In this document: positions 39,145-48,297 of the stretch, one piece after another
How the letters are laid out: each line of letters begins with the position of its first letter
How positions within the stretch are numbered: the stretch's first letter is position 1
Assembly (NCBI RefSeq): GCF_013004645.1
Contig: NZ_JABEME010000017.1
Coordinates: 1 to 53,374 of the forward strand
Direction of reading: 5' to 3'
From: Stenotrophomonas africana
Lineage (GTDB): Bacteria; Pseudomonadota; Gammaproteobacteria; Xanthomonadales; Xanthomonadaceae
Length of the DNA: 53,374 nt
Notes under the pieces: model-generated
Seen by the model: the letters and a program-made list of their open reading frames with translations, nothing else
What the model was told of the DNA's origin: nothing
Database searches by the model: none
Made by a program: the position numbers and the translations under genes

Positions 39145-39618
39145 TCAGTGAATACACTCGGTCAGTCCGTCATAGGCGCTTTGCGACGTGCCTGGCAGCG
39201 GGTCGTGCAGCGGATTGCGAGCCGCCAGGGCAGCATGGAAGTCCTCCACCGCCGTGCCCGGCATGAGGGGCAGCCGGCACAGCCAGGTCGGCTGCCGCGC
39301 CACGATCGCACCGTCATTCCGCGATACGGCCAGGTCACTGGCGGCGAATGCCCACAGGCACTCGTGCACCGTGCCGCGCACCGCATCCACCGAACAACGC
39401 AGGCGCAGCGCCCGGATGTCGCTGTATTCGCCCTCGCAGAAGGTGTCGCCACAGATGGCATCGAAGCCATGCTGCAGACGGCCTTCCAGAGCGAAGAAGC
39501 GGTCCCAGTTGGCCTCCTGGTGCGGGTAGTCGATCAGGTCGACATAGGGAAATGCCTGTACCGGCGGCACCATCAGCAGCGCGCAGGCCAGGCCGATCGA
39601 CAGGGCAGATGCTTTCAT
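39145..39618 (-). CDS. Exported protein of unknown function
   Basis: A 157-residue protein with a signal peptide (MKASALSIGLACALLMVPPVQA), hence periplasmic or secreted. It has six or more cysteines in the mature part (DAICGDTFCEG, RLRCSVD, HECLWA, TWLCRLP, LTECIH), which suggests several disulfides. An AAGGAG ribosome site precedes the ATG at 39618. I do not recognise a family. It lies upstream of, and in line with, the ECF sigma gene but with a 72-bp gap, and may belong to the same regulon or be unrelated. Confidence 0.75.
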   Translation of the reverse strand: MKASALSIGLACALLMVPPVQAFPYVDLIDYPHQEANWDRFFALEGRLQHGFDAICGDTFCEGEYSDIRALRLRCSVDAVRGTVHECLWAFAASDLAVSRNDGAIVARQPTWLCRLPLMPGTAVEDFHAALAARNPLHDPLPGTSQSAYDGLTECIH

Positions 39619-39801
39619 GCGGGAGCTCCTTGGGATGAGGGTTCCAGCCTGCACCCGGCGTCCCGACGTCCCCATCGGGCAACCCCACCAGCACGTGTGG
39701 GCGGCCGCCGTGCCGTACTGTCGGCCCCCTCCCCTGCACAGCGCCCGGCAAAGGCATAAAATGGGGAGCTATCCGTCTATATCCCCCACCTGGAGCACAC
39801 C

Positions 39802-40338
39802 ATGGGTCTGGAACTCGTCTCGCCCGGCAAGAACCCGCCGGAAGAAATCAACGTCATCATCGAGATCCCGAAGGACTCGGAGCCGGTGAAGTACGAAGTG
39901 GACAAGGAAACCGGCGCGATCTTCGTCGACCGCATCCTGTCCACCCCGATGCGCTACCCCTGCAACTACGGCTACGTGCCGAGCACCCTGTGCGGCGACG
40001 GCGACCCGGCCGACGTGCTGGTGGTGCTGCCGCTGCCGCTGGTGCCGGGCTCGGTCGTGCGCTGTCGTCCGGTCGGCGTGCTGAAGATGAGCGATGAGGC
40101 AGGCAGCGACGAGAAGATCCTGGCCGTGCCGGTCTCGAAGATCTTCAGTGGCTACGCTCACGTCGAAGACATCGCCCAGGTGTCCAGCCACTGGCTGGAG
40201 CGCATCGGCCACTTCTTCGAGCATTACAAGGACCTGGAGAAGGGCAAGTGGGTCAAGCTGGACGGTTGGGGCGGCGCCGCTGAGGCCAAGCAGATCCTGA
40301 TCGAGGCGCACCAGCGCCATCTCGACAGCAAGGCCTGA
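39802..40338 (+). CDS. ppa: Inorganic pyrophosphatase, family I
   Basis: A 178-residue cytoplasmic enzyme that hydrolyses pyrophosphate. The key Lys, Glu and Asp residues are in VIIEIPKDSEPVKYEVDKETGAIFVDR, the NYGYVPST block and the signature DGDPADVLVVLP, with further acidic metal ligands. Length matches bacterial Ppa. A TATATC-like -10 region and TAAAAT occur in the ~100 bp upstream. It stands alone but shares its substrate with pfp and hppA in this window. Confidence 0.96.
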   Translation: MGLELVSPGKNPPEEINVIIEIPKDSEPVKYEVDKETGAIFVDRILSTPMRYPCNYGYVPSTLCGDGDPADVLVVLPLPLVPGSVVRCRPVGVLKMSDEAGSDEKILAVPVSKIFSGYAHVEDIAQVSSHWLERIGHFFEHYKDLEKGKWVKLDGWGGAAEAKQILIEAHQRHLDSKA

Positions 40339-40349
40339 GCCTGAACCGG

Positions 40350-40378
40350 ATCGCTCCGGCAGGCCCTGCCGGAGCGAT
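40350..40378 (+). terminator. Hairpin after ppa
   Basis: A perfect 13-bp stem (40350-40362 with 40366-40378) 12 bases after the ppa stop. The following bases are not T-rich, so it may stabilise the 3' end more than terminate. Confidence 0.55.
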
Positions 40379-40489
40379 GCGGGTCACGTTTCACGACGAC
40401 GGCACATCACACGTGCCGCCGTATTAGGTAAATTGCGTCACTTCACACGTCATCGACATCCATCGTCGAGACAGCCAGGGGAATGTGTC

Positions 40490-41611
40490 GTGCGTATTCT
40501 GCTTGTTGGGGATGCAGCCAGCCTGCCGGCTGAGCTGACCGAATTCATTGCCGATCTTGGGGAAGACTGGCAGCCGTTGACCGCCGCCGATGGCCAGACC
40601 GCGATGACCGCGGTGGCCACGCAGGGCGTGGATGCGGTGATCGTCTGCCCGCAGCTGCCGGACCTCAATGCCACCACGCTGCTCGGCCAGATCCGGACCT
40701 TGCGCCCGGAAACCATCCGCATTGCGCTGGTGGACGCCCAGCATGGCAACCGGCCGCCGCCGGCACGCCTGATCGGCGTCGCCCATCGCTTCCTGCCGCT
40801 GCCATTGGCGCCGGAAGTTCTACTGGAAGCGCTGACCAGCCTGGAGGAGCTGCGCGAAGTGCTGGACAGCCCACGCCTGCGCGACGCCATCGGCCGTATC
40901 GAGAAGCTGCCCTCGCCGCCGCACCTGTACCTGAGCCTGACCCAGGCACTGGAACATGACGATGACGCCGACAGCGCCGACGTCGCCAAGCTGGTGGCGG
41001 CCGATCCGGCCATCGCCGCCAAGGTGCTGCAGCTGTCGAACTCGGCGTTCTTCAGCCAGGGTCGCACCATCGCCGACCTGCGCACCGCCGTGACCCGCCT
41101 CGGCCTGTCGACGCTGCGCGATCTGGTACTGGCCAGCGAGGTGTTCTCGGCACCGACGCTGTCCACGGCCGAGCGTAATTCACTACAGCAGCGCGCCCTG
41201 CTTGCCTCGCGCCTGGCGGCACGCCTGCTGCCCGAATCCAGCGCCGAGCTGGGCGCGACCGCCGCACTGCTGGCCGACATCGGCCTGCTGCTGCCAGGCG
41301 TACGCAACGAACGCAGCGAGCCGTCGCTGGCCGGTGACACCCGCCCCGGCCACGCCGAAGCCGGCGCTTATCTGCTGGGCCTGTGGGGCCTGCCGATGCC
41401 GATCATCGAAGCGGTCGCCTTCCATCTGCAGCCGCAGCGTGCCAATACGCGCAGCTTCTGGGTGACCGGCGCGGTGCACGTGGCACTGGCACTGGTCAAT
41501 GGCGATCCGGTGGACGAGGACTACCTGCAACGCGCGGGTGTACTCAACAAGCTGCCGCAGTGGCGCGAGCATGCCAATGCGTTGATGGGGCTGGTACCCA
41601 GCGAGGTCTGA
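40490..41611 (+). CDS. HDOD protein with a degenerate receiver domain
   Basis: A 373-residue cytoplasmic signalling protein. Residues 1-120 resemble a response-regulator receiver (RILLVGDAASLPAELTEFI), but the phosphoacceptor position reads VIVCPQLPD, with Cys where Asp is expected, so phosphorylation is unlikely. From about 135 an HDOD domain follows (KLPSPPHLYLSLTQALEHDDADSADVAKLVAADPAIAAKVLQLSNSAFF). GTG at 40490 with AGGGGA upstream is the preferred start. HDOD proteins often link to c-di-GMP or stress signalling; no partner is adjacent. Ends in a strong terminator. Confidence 0.85.
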   Translation: MRILLVGDAASLPAELTEFIADLGEDWQPLTAADGQTAMTAVATQGVDAVIVCPQLPDLNATTLLGQIRTLRPETIRIALVDAQHGNRPPPARLIGVAHRFLPLPLAPEVLLEALTSLEELREVLDSPRLRDAIGRIEKLPSPPHLYLSLTQALEHDDDADSADVAKLVAADPAIAAKVLQLSNSAFFSQGRTIADLRTAVTRLGLSTLRDLVLASEVFSAPTLSTAERNSLQQRALLASRLAARLLPESSAELGATAALLADIGLLLPGVRNERSEPSLAGDTRPGHAEAGAYLLGLWGLPMPIIEAVAFHLQPQRANTRSFWVTGAVHVALALVNGDPVDEDYLQRAGVLNKLPQWREHANALMGLVPSEV

Positions 41612-41635
41612 GCCGTCAACGCAGGAAGAACCTGG

Positions 41636-41663
41636 AAGGCGCGCCCAAGGGCGCGCCTTTTTT
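41636..41663 (+). terminator. Rho-independent terminator
   Basis: Stem AAGGCGCGCCC (41636-41646) with GGGCGCGCCTT (41649-41659) and a run of T (41658-41663). It ends the HDOD gene and lies just beyond the stop of the convergent small gene. Confidence 0.88.
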
Positions 41664-41666
41664 GCA

Positions 41667-41876
41667 TCAGCGCGCGCCGCAGGCATCCTGCACGCAGTGG
41701 CGATACTGCAGATCGCACAGGACCTTGGACTTGCCTGCAGCCAGGCATTCCTGACGCAGTTCCTCGCAGTACAGCCCGCCCCCACAGACGCCACCGGTCT
41801 GGGCGAACACCGCACCCACCAATGTTGCATAGATCAGTGCAGCAGCAGACAGTTTGTGCAACAGCGTGCTCTTCAT
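41667..41876 (-). CDS. Small exported Cys-rich peptide
   Basis: A 69-residue protein with a signal peptide (MKSTLLHKLSAAALIYATLVGAVFAQ). The mature ~43 residues contain six cysteines (GVCGGGLYCEELRQECL, VLCDLQYRHCVQDACGAR), enough for three disulfides. I know no function. The ATG at 41876 gives a canonical signal peptide. It is convergent with the HDOD gene and in line with nothing downstream. Confidence 0.7.
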   Translation of the reverse strand: MKSTLLHKLSAAALIYATLVGAVFAQTGGVCGGGLYCEELRQECLAAGKSKVLCDLQYRHCVQDACGAR

Positions 41877-41986
41877 CGCTCTCTCCATGTGCAAGTGTCC
41901 GCAAGTGGACTCCGCAACTGTGTTGATTGCGACACGACAGGAACGTGACTTCGCTCACCTTCCACGATATTTCGGAATTCCCTTAC

Positions 41987-42019
41987 AAAAAAAGAGGGCG
42001 GACCTTGCGGTCCGCCCTC
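41987..42019 (-). terminator. Rho-independent terminator of the second TonB receptor gene
   Basis: On the minus strand: stem GAGGGCGGACC/GGTCCGCCCTC (42019-42009 with 42004-41994) then seven T (41993-41987). It follows the receptor stop by about 27 bases. Confidence 0.88.
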
Positions 42020-42046
42020 CCGGTACTGCTATCGCACTTCAAACAA

Positions 42047-44905
42047 TCAGAAGCGCTGGGTGTACTTCATGTAGTAGAAGCGACCGATATCGAAGCCACC
42101 GTAGTAGGAGAAGCTCGAGTTCGGCTGGCTGTACATGACCGGGCCTTCGTGGTTGAACACGTTGTTGGCGCCCAGCGAGACAGTGGCTTCCCACGGCAGG
42201 TTGTAACGCACCTGCACGTCGTGGAAGGTGTTCGAACCCACCTTGCGGCTCGGCTGACCCAGGGTGTACGCCGAGGTGAAGTCAGGCAGGTTGCACTCGG
42301 TATCGTAGGAGCACGGCTCCTTCATGCCCGAGTAGTAACGCACGCCCCAGTTCACGCCCAGGTTGCCCAGGGTCCAGTCGACGTTGAGGTTCGAACGGAC
42401 GCGGAAGTTGGCACCCCAATCGCCGGTCGCCCAGCTGTTGTGCTGCTCGACCGGGGTTTCGGCTTCGTTGTCACGCTTGTACTCGAGGTAATCGACGTAG
42501 GTGGTCTTCCAGTCGATGACGAACTTGCCGAAGGAGAACTCCGGCAGGCGGTACTTGACGCCCAGGTCGTAACCTGCGGTTTCCTGGTAACCACCGTTGA
42601 TCAGGGTACGGGTGACGTCGACCACCTGGTTGACGGCACGGCCGTCGGTACCGCGTTGGAAACGCTCACACGCCGATGCCACGCCCAGCACGTAGCACTG
42701 GTTGAGGATCGAGGTCACCGACTCGGCGGCGATCACGTTGTTGATGCGGATCTTCCACCAGTCGAGGCTGACGTCCAGGCCCTGCACGAAGTTCGGGCTG
42801 TACACCAGGCCGGCGGTCCAGGTCTTGGAGGTTTCCGGCTTCAGTTCCGGGTTGGAGCCCGACTCGAAAGCGCTGTAGGACTGGGTGCCCGGGCCGGTCG
42901 ACTGCGCACCGCCGGAGGTGATCTGGCGGAAGTTGGCCGGAACGCCGCGTGCCTGGCAGGCAGCCGCCACCGAGGCGTTGCGCGCGGCCGAGCCGAAGCT
43001 GCTGTCACACGGATCGGTGTAGGCGTCGAAGGTCTGCGACGTGCCACCGTACATGTTGGAGATGCTCGGGGCGCGGAAGCCGGTCGAGTAGGTCGCACGC
43101 ACCAGCAGGTCGTCGATCGGCTTCCACTTCAGGCCGAACTTGCTGTTGATGGTATCGCCGAAGGTGTTGTAGTCCGAGTAACGGCCGGCCATGTCGAGCG
43201 ACAGCTCCTTGGCGAACGGCATGTCGGCCAGCACCGGCACGTTCAGTTCGACGTAGAACTCGTCGAGCTTGTAGCTGCCCTTGGTCGGCTTGCCAGCCAG
43301 ATCAGTGCTCAGGCCGGACTGCAGCAGCGCATCCGGGTTGTACTCACCGCTTTCTTCACGGTGCTCGTAACCGGCGGCGATGGCCAGTTCACCGGCCGGC
43401 AGCGAGAACAGCGAGCCACCGATGTTGGCGCTGTACGCCTTGGTGGTGTTGGTGTAGGTGTCGTGGCTCGGCAGGTACAGGTAGGCCTGCAGGGCCGGAT
43501 CGGCCAGCGAGCCGTTGCCGGTCGAGCCGTACGGTGCCAGCGGGTTCCACGGGGTGCAGCCTGCGATGACATGACCCGGGGTGCCGCAACGGGCAACGTC
43601 GCCATCCATGAAGGACGGTCCGACCGCGTTCTGCACGTTCGGAATGAACAGGTTGCCGGTGCCGGTCTTCACGCCCTTGTTCTGGTTGTAGACGTAGCCC
43701 ACGTCCCAATCCCAGAACTTGTCGCCGAACTCGAACGAACCTTCCAGGCCGGCCGAGAAGCGGAAGGTCTCCTGCTCGGACTCGGTCTGGCGCGGCACTT
43801 CGGACGTACGACGGATGAAGTTCGCGTCCGTGCCCAGCGGGTTGTAGATGCTGTTGGCCGACAGCGGGGTCTCATAGACCTCCGACTGGTACGGATAGCC
43901 AGCGATCTGCTGGGTCGCCGTACGCTTGGTGTACAGCACATTCGCGGTACCGCGGATGTTGTCGGTGAAGTCGTAGTTGCCGTTGGCGAACACCGAACGA
44001 CGGGTCAGCTTGTTCTGCAGCCACATTTCCTGGCTGGCATTGGTGTAGTCAGCCGTGCCGAACTCGCGGAAATCGGCCATGGTGTTGCCCGAGCCGTTGT
44101 TGGCGCGGGTGTACCAGTTGTCGTTGCTGTCGATCAGCACGCCGTGGTTGGACGCCGGCGACCAGCCGTTGGCGTCCGTATCCGTCGGGTTCGGGTGGAA
44201 CTGACCGTTCGGGTAACGGCTGAAGGCACGATCCTTCGCCCAGACCGGATCTTCCTTGCTGTACTCGGCGCCGAAGGTGATCGAACCACGCTCACCGGTC
44301 TGGCCGTAGACGAAGTTGTAGACCTGCTTCTCGCCATCGCCCTTGTTGTACTGGCCGCCGTAGACGCTGGCTTCCAGACCGTCGAAGTTCTTGCGGGTGA
44401 TGATGTTGATCACGCCGGCGATGGCGTCAGAGCCGTAGATCGCCGAAGCGCCGTCGGTCAGCACTTCAATGCGCTCGACCACCGAGGTCGGGATGGAGGC
44501 CAGGTCGGTGTAGCCACCGGTGCTGACGCCCATGCGCTTGCCGTCCAGCAGCACCAGGGTGCGCTCCGGGCCCAGACCACGCAGGTCGACGTACTGGCCG
44601 CCCACTTCTTCGCCCGAGGTCAGGGCATCAGCGCGGCTGATGGCCGGCGAACCGGTCGCCGACAGGTTCTGCACGATGTCGCCGACGCTGGTGAAGCCCT
44701 GCTTCTCGATGTCGGCACGCTGCAGCGCGATCACGGGCTGCGCGGTTTCCATGCTCGCCTGGCGGATGCGCGAGCCGGTGACCGAAATGCGGTCCAGGTC
44801 GGTCGTGGCCTTTGCTTCCTGGGCGGAAGCAAAAGCCGGCGCCAGCGCCAGCGCGATGCCGGCAGGCAGCAGGCCGAGCCGCACTGCGGGATTACAAACG
44901 TTCAT
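42047..44905 (-). CDS. TonB-dependent outer-membrane receptor, substrate unknown
   Basis: A 952-residue beta-barrel receptor. A signal peptide (to about residue 28) precedes the TonB-box/plug region (DRISVTGSRIRQASMETAQPV, VLLDGKRMGVSTGGYTDLASIPTSVVERIEVLTDGASAIYGSDAIAGVINIITRK) and a large barrel ending in ...YMKYTQRF with a C-terminal Phe. There is no STN domain. GGAGAG before the ATG serves as ribosome site. The size and plug style match the large xanthomonad TonB-receptor families that import carbohydrates or other nutrients. The AraC gene lies 49 bp upstream on the same strand and probably regulates it. Confidence 0.9.
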   Translation of the reverse strand: MNVCNPAVRLGLLPAGIALALAPAFASAQEAKATTDLDRISVTGSRIRQASMETAQPVIALQRADIEKQGFTSVGDIVQNLSATGSPAISRADALTSGEEVGGQYVDLRGLGPERTLVLLDGKRMGVSTGGYTDLASIPTSVVERIEVLTDGASAIYGSDAIAGVINIITRKNFDGLEASVYGGQYNKGDGEKQVYNFVYGQTGERGSITFGAEYSKEDPVWAKDRAFSRYPNGQFHPNPTDTDANGWSPASNHGVLIDSNDNWYTRANNGSGNTMADFREFGTADYTNASQEMWLQNKLTRRSVFANGNYDFTDNIRGTANVLYTKRTATQQIAGYPYQSEVYETPLSANSIYNPLGTDANFIRRTSEVPRQTESEQETFRFSAGLEGSFEFGDKFWDWDVGYVYNQNKGVKTGTGNLFIPNVQNAVGPSFMDGDVARCGTPGHVIAGCTPWNPLAPYGSTGNGSLADPALQAYLYLPSHDTYTNTTKAYSANIGGSLFSLPAGELAIAAGYEHREESGEYNPDALLQSGLSTDLAGKPTKGSYKLDEFYVELNVPVLADMPFAKELSLDMAGRYSDYNTFGDTINSKFGLKWKPIDDLLVRATYSTGFRAPSISNMYGGTSQTFDAYTDPCDSSFGSAARNASVAAACQARGVPANFRQITSGGAQSTGPGTQSYSAFESGSNPELKPETSKTWTAGLVYSPNFVQGLDVSLDWWKIRINNVIAAESVTSILNQCYVLGVASACERFQRGTDGRAVNQVVDVTRTLINGGYQETAGYDLGVKYRLPEFSFGKFVIDWKTTYVDYLEYKRDNEAETPVEQHNSWATGDWGANFRVRSNLNVDWTLGNLGVNWGVRYYSGMKEPCSYDTECNLPDFTSAYTLGQPSRKVGSNTFHDVQVRYNLPWEATVSLGANNVFNHEGPVMYSQPNSSFSYYGGFDIGRFYYMKYTQRF

Positions 44906-44954
44906 CTATCTCTCCAAGGTACGTGTTAGCAGCGTGTTAAAACACCCCAGCACG

Positions 44955-45854
44955 TTACGATTGCGTTGCGACGCTGTATTTGCGCGACCCAACCGGAGAC
45001 TTTGCAGAATGTGGCGGCAGGAGACCGCCGTTCTCGCGGAACCGCGAAGCCGACTGGCCATAACGCGCGCGGAAGGCACGCGCGAAGCTGCAGCAGTTGT
45101 CGAAACCGCTGGCAGCGGCCACTTCGCCCACCATCATGTCGGTATCACGCAGCAGGTCAGCCGCACGCTCGAGGCGCAACCGGGCCGAAAGCGACTGCGG
45201 GCTTTCTTCGTACAGGCTCTGGAAGGTCTTGGAGAGGTACCAGCTGGAGAAGTTGGTCAGCTCGGCCAGCTCACCGATCCGCACCACGCGGTGGCTGTTG
45301 CCCTCCAGGTAGAGCCGCGCGCGCTGCATGCGCCCGAACACCTGGCGCTTGCGGCTGCGCGAACGCCCTGGGCAGCGCTGCACGTTCTCGGCCAGGCCCC
45401 GCTGGAGGCTGGCCAGGTGCAGTAGCAGGGGCCGCAAAGCCTGGGCGGGCTGGCCACTGGCCAACGCATCGCGCCACAGCCGCAGGCCGACCCGCGCATC
45501 ACTGCGCCCCATCCGGCCGCGGCCGGCATACAGGCCACAGTCCGCCATCTCGGTCAGCACCCGCAGCGCTTCGACATTCAGGTTCAATCCCACGCAGAGC
45601 CCATTGCGGCCCGCCTGCACCAACGGCCTGGACTCCTTCTCGAAGGCGATCCACTCGCCCTGACGCAGCCGGAAGCGACCTTCCTTGGCCTCCACCCAGG
45701 AACTGCCACGAACCTGCATCCAGACGGTGAAGTTGTTCCCCGCGGTCTGCAGGCTGCCCAGCCGGGCAACCCCCAGGCAGGTGGGCGCCACGTCATCAAG
45801 GGCCTTGTCGAGGGAAACGGTTTGGCCACGATCGGCCAGCGAGAGTTGACGCAT
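44955..45854 (-). CDS. AraC family transcriptional regulator
   Basis: A 299-residue regulator. The N-terminal ~180 residues form a ligand-binding or dimerisation region without a clear cupin signature. The C-terminal AraC domain has both helix-turn-helix units (RIGELAELTNFSSWYLSKTFQSLYEESPQSLSARLRLERAADLL and VGEVAAASGFDNCCSFARAFRARYGQSASRFR). It is followed after 49 bp by the TonB receptor gene, which it probably controls. Start uncertain: ATG at 45854 is used; an in-frame TTG lies 15 codons upstream, and neither has a strong ribosome site. Confidence 0.87.
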   Translation of the reverse strand: MRQLSLADRGQTVSLDKALDDVAPTCLGVARLGSLQTAGNNFTVWMQVRGSSWVEAKEGRFRLRQGEWIAFEKESRPLVQAGRNGLCVGLNLNVEALRVLTEMADCGLYAGRGRMGRSDARVGLRLWRDALASGQPAQALRPLLLHLASLQRGLAENVQRCPGRSRSRKRQVFGRMQRARLYLEGNSHRVVRIGELAELTNFSSWYLSKTFQSLYEESPQSLSARLRLERAADLLRDTDMMVGEVAAASGFDNCCSFARAFRARYGQSASRFRENGGLLPPHSAKSPVGSRKYSVATQS

Positions 45855-45969
45855 GGGGGCACCACGGATTTGCCAAGTACAGGCCTCCGTTTTGCCCAAT
45901 CGGGCGGCAGCGTGTCAGGAAAGACAGCCGAGATCGCCACGAATTCGCGGCGAGAACCACACGAAAGAA

Positions 45970-48297
45970 TTACGAAGAAAAATTCTTCTTCAAAATCAAT
46001 ATTCTGGAGATCGCCGGGAACAGCGCCGGGGCTTGCTCTGGCAGCCGCATGACGCCGATGTCGGCACCGTCACTGACCGCCAGGGCCACATACAGCTCGC
46101 GCCCATCGGCGCTGGCACTGATTCCATTGCCTGCACTGAGCCGCTGCGGGTCGAGGCAGCGCTCCGGCGTCTCGGTTCCCGCCTCGATCCTGACCAGGGT
46201 CGTGCCGCACTGGGTGGAGGTTCCGAGGTAACCGACGCCACCACTGCCGGCAACGGTCCAGGTGCGGTAGCGCCAGCGGCTCGGCCGGTCTTCACTGATC
46301 TGGCGCACGCTGGCCGACGACAACGCAGGATCGACCGACCACAGTCCACCGGCGGCAAGGCGCGTGAACAGGACCCGTCCGCTGCCGCGATCGAAGCGCG
46401 CCTGCGACACCCCATCGATGCTGGCCAACCGACGCCACGGTTGCGTGCTGCGATCAAACAGGCTCAAGCGGGTGCGCTGGTCCGCGTCGCGCTCGACCAC
46501 CAGCAGCTGATTCTCGGTTGCCGCGTACAACGCCTGCAACGGTTGTTCCGCAGGCACCGGTAATGGCTGCAGGCGCTCATCGCGTGGTGAGATTTCATAG
46601 ACCACCGTGCGCCCGTGCTCATCACGTCCCACCACCAGCAGGTGGCGGCTGTCGGCGGACCAGTCCGGTGCCTGCCGTCCCTCCGGCCGCAGGCCCTCGA
46701 TCGGCCGCAGCGAATCCGGCCGCTGCATGTCCGCCCACCACAGGGCGAAACTGCCGGAACGATCGGAGGTGAAAACCAGTTGCCGACCATCGGGGGCGGC
46801 CATCGGCTGGCCGTCACGGCCACTGGAGGCAAACAGGCGCTCGGCGTGTCCTCCCTCGGTGGGCACCTTGAACACCCCGAACTGCGCACGCCGGTGAACG
46901 AACGCCAATACGCCGCCATGCCGCGAGACCGCGGGCCACTGCGCATCGTCCAGGCCCGCGTCGCGCAGCGTACGGCGCTCAACGTCGAGGTAATACAAGC
47001 GCACTTCGCTGTCGACGCGACGGCCGAATACGATGGTGCGTCCATCCCCCAGCCAGGCCCAGCCTCGCTGTTCCGCTGCTTCGTTGGTCAGCTGCTCCGG
47101 AGTGCCGCCGTTGGCGGGCATCCGCCACAGATCACCCATCTGTGGATTGCGCACGAACACCAGCCACTTGCCGTCGGGCGAATAACGCGGCGCGTAGTCG
47201 AAGTCATCGGCATCGACGCTGTAGTCCAGGTCGCGCCATTGGCCACTGGCCAGGTCGAGCACGCGGATGCCGCGATGCGCGTAGCGCCCGACCATGCTGC
47301 CGAACACCAGCCCACGGCCGTCCGGGGTCCAGTCGAAGCTGAGCAGTTCGGTGCCGTCACAACGTGTGGCCTGGCGCAGGGCCCCACCCGTGGCACTGGC
47401 GATCAGCACCTGGCAGCCACCATCGGCACTGAACCGCGCAAACGCGATCTCGCGCCCATCCGGCGACCAGCTCGGGAAACGATCACTGGCACCGGCCGGG
47501 GGCACCAACAACTGGCGGGCGGGCGCATTGCCAGACGTCTGCACCTTGATTGCTCCGCCGCCGTTGCCGTCCTCATTGGCGCCTTCGTAGGCAACCTGGG
47601 AACCATCCGGCGAAAGCGTTGGATACGTCTCGAACCCACTGGTCGCGGTGATCAGCCGGTACGGCCGCTGCGGGCTGCCGATCACACGGACACCGTTCTC
47701 GACAGCCTCGTCCACCGGTGAACTTGCCGCCGGAGCGCGCCGCAGCAACAGCATCGTCAGCACGATCACCGTCACGAGCATCAAAATGCCGGTGGCCAGC
47801 AATACCTGGCGCCGCACCTGCCGCCATGTCCGGCGCAGACCCGGCACCGGCAACGCAGCACCGTCCGGGGCCGCAGCCACGGCGGCTGCCAATGGCAAGG
47901 ACGGATCGGCCAACTCGACGATGTCCATGACAGGCTCGGGCGTGTCCAGCACCTGCACCGGCACCAACAAGCGGTAGCCGCTCTTGGCGATGGTCTCGAT
48001 GTAGGCCTGCCCGTTGTCTTCGTCGTTGGCAAACGCCTTGCGCAGCTGGGTGACCGCCTGGGTCAGCACGTCGTTGGTGGGCAGCGTGTCGGGCCACACC
48101 TCGGCAAACAGCTCCTCGCGGGTAACCACCCGCCCCGGCTGCCGCAGCAACACTCGCAGCACACCCAGTGCCTTTGGCGTGAGCCGGCGTGGACGACGCG
48201 CACCCGCAACCTCGACCTCTCGCGAGGACAAGGTAACGACGCATTCGCCAACCTGGATACGGTCAGCGTCGGGCGGCTGTATTTCGCTGCTGTTCAT
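45970..48297 (-). CDS. Membrane-bound one-component regulator: winged helix, one TM helix, TolB-like propeller
   Basis: A 775-residue protein. Residues ~15-110 form an OmpR-type winged helix (PKALGVLRVLLRQPGRVVTREELFAEVWPDT, YIETIAKSGYRLLVPV), placed in the cytoplasm; one helix near 165-186 crosses the membrane; the rest is a periplasmic beta propeller with repeated PD40/TolB-like units (LSPDGSQVAYEG, PSWSPDGREIAFARF, WTPDGRGLVFGS, YSPDGKWLVFVR). This is a CadC/ToxR-like layout that senses the periplasm directly. Targets may include the neighbouring AraC and receptor genes; that is inference. Confidence 0.88.
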   Translation of the reverse strand: MNSSEIQPPDADRIQVGECVVTLSSREVEVAGARRPRRLTPKALGVLRVLLRQPGRVVTREELFAEVWPDTLPTNDVLTQAVTQLRKAFANDEDNGQAYIETIAKSGYRLLVPVQVLDTPEPVMDIVELADPSLPLAAAVAAAPDGAALPVPGLRRTWRQVRRQVLLATGILMLVTVIVLTMLLLRRAPAASSPVDEAVENGVRVIGSPQRPYRLITATSGFETYPTLSPDGSQVAYEGANEDGNGGGAIKVQTSGNAPARQLLVPPAGASDRFPSWSPDGREIAFARFSADGGCQVLIASATGGALRQATRCDGTELLSFDWTPDGRGLVFGSMVGRYAHRGIRVLDLASGQWRDLDYSVDADDFDYAPRYSPDGKWLVFVRNPQMGDLWRMPANGGTPEQLTNEAAEQRGWAWLGDGRTIVFGRRVDSEVRLYYLDVERRTLRDAGLDDAQWPAVSRHGGVLAFVHRRAQFGVFKVPTEGGHAERLFASSGRDGQPMAAPDGRQLVFTSDRSGSFALWWADMQRPDSLRPIEGLRPEGRQAPDWSADSRHLLVVGRDEHGRTVVYEISPRDERLQPLPVPAEQPLQALYAATENQLLVVERDADQRTRLSLFDRSTQPWRRLASIDGVSQARFDRGSGRVLFTRLAAGGLWSVDPALSSASVRQISEDRPSRWRYRTWTVAGSGGVGYLGTSTQCGTTLVRIEAGTETPERCLDPQRLSAGNGISASADGRELYVALAVSDGADIGVMRLPEQAPALFPAISRILILKKNFSS

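Noticed and set aside
41927..44929. A 1000-codon open frame antisense to the second TonB receptor gene
   Set aside because: It exists because high GC content and biased codon use leave antisense frames open. The minus-strand protein has clear family motifs, a signal peptide, a ribosome site and a terminator; the + frame has none and is an Arg/His/Val/Gly-rich reading.
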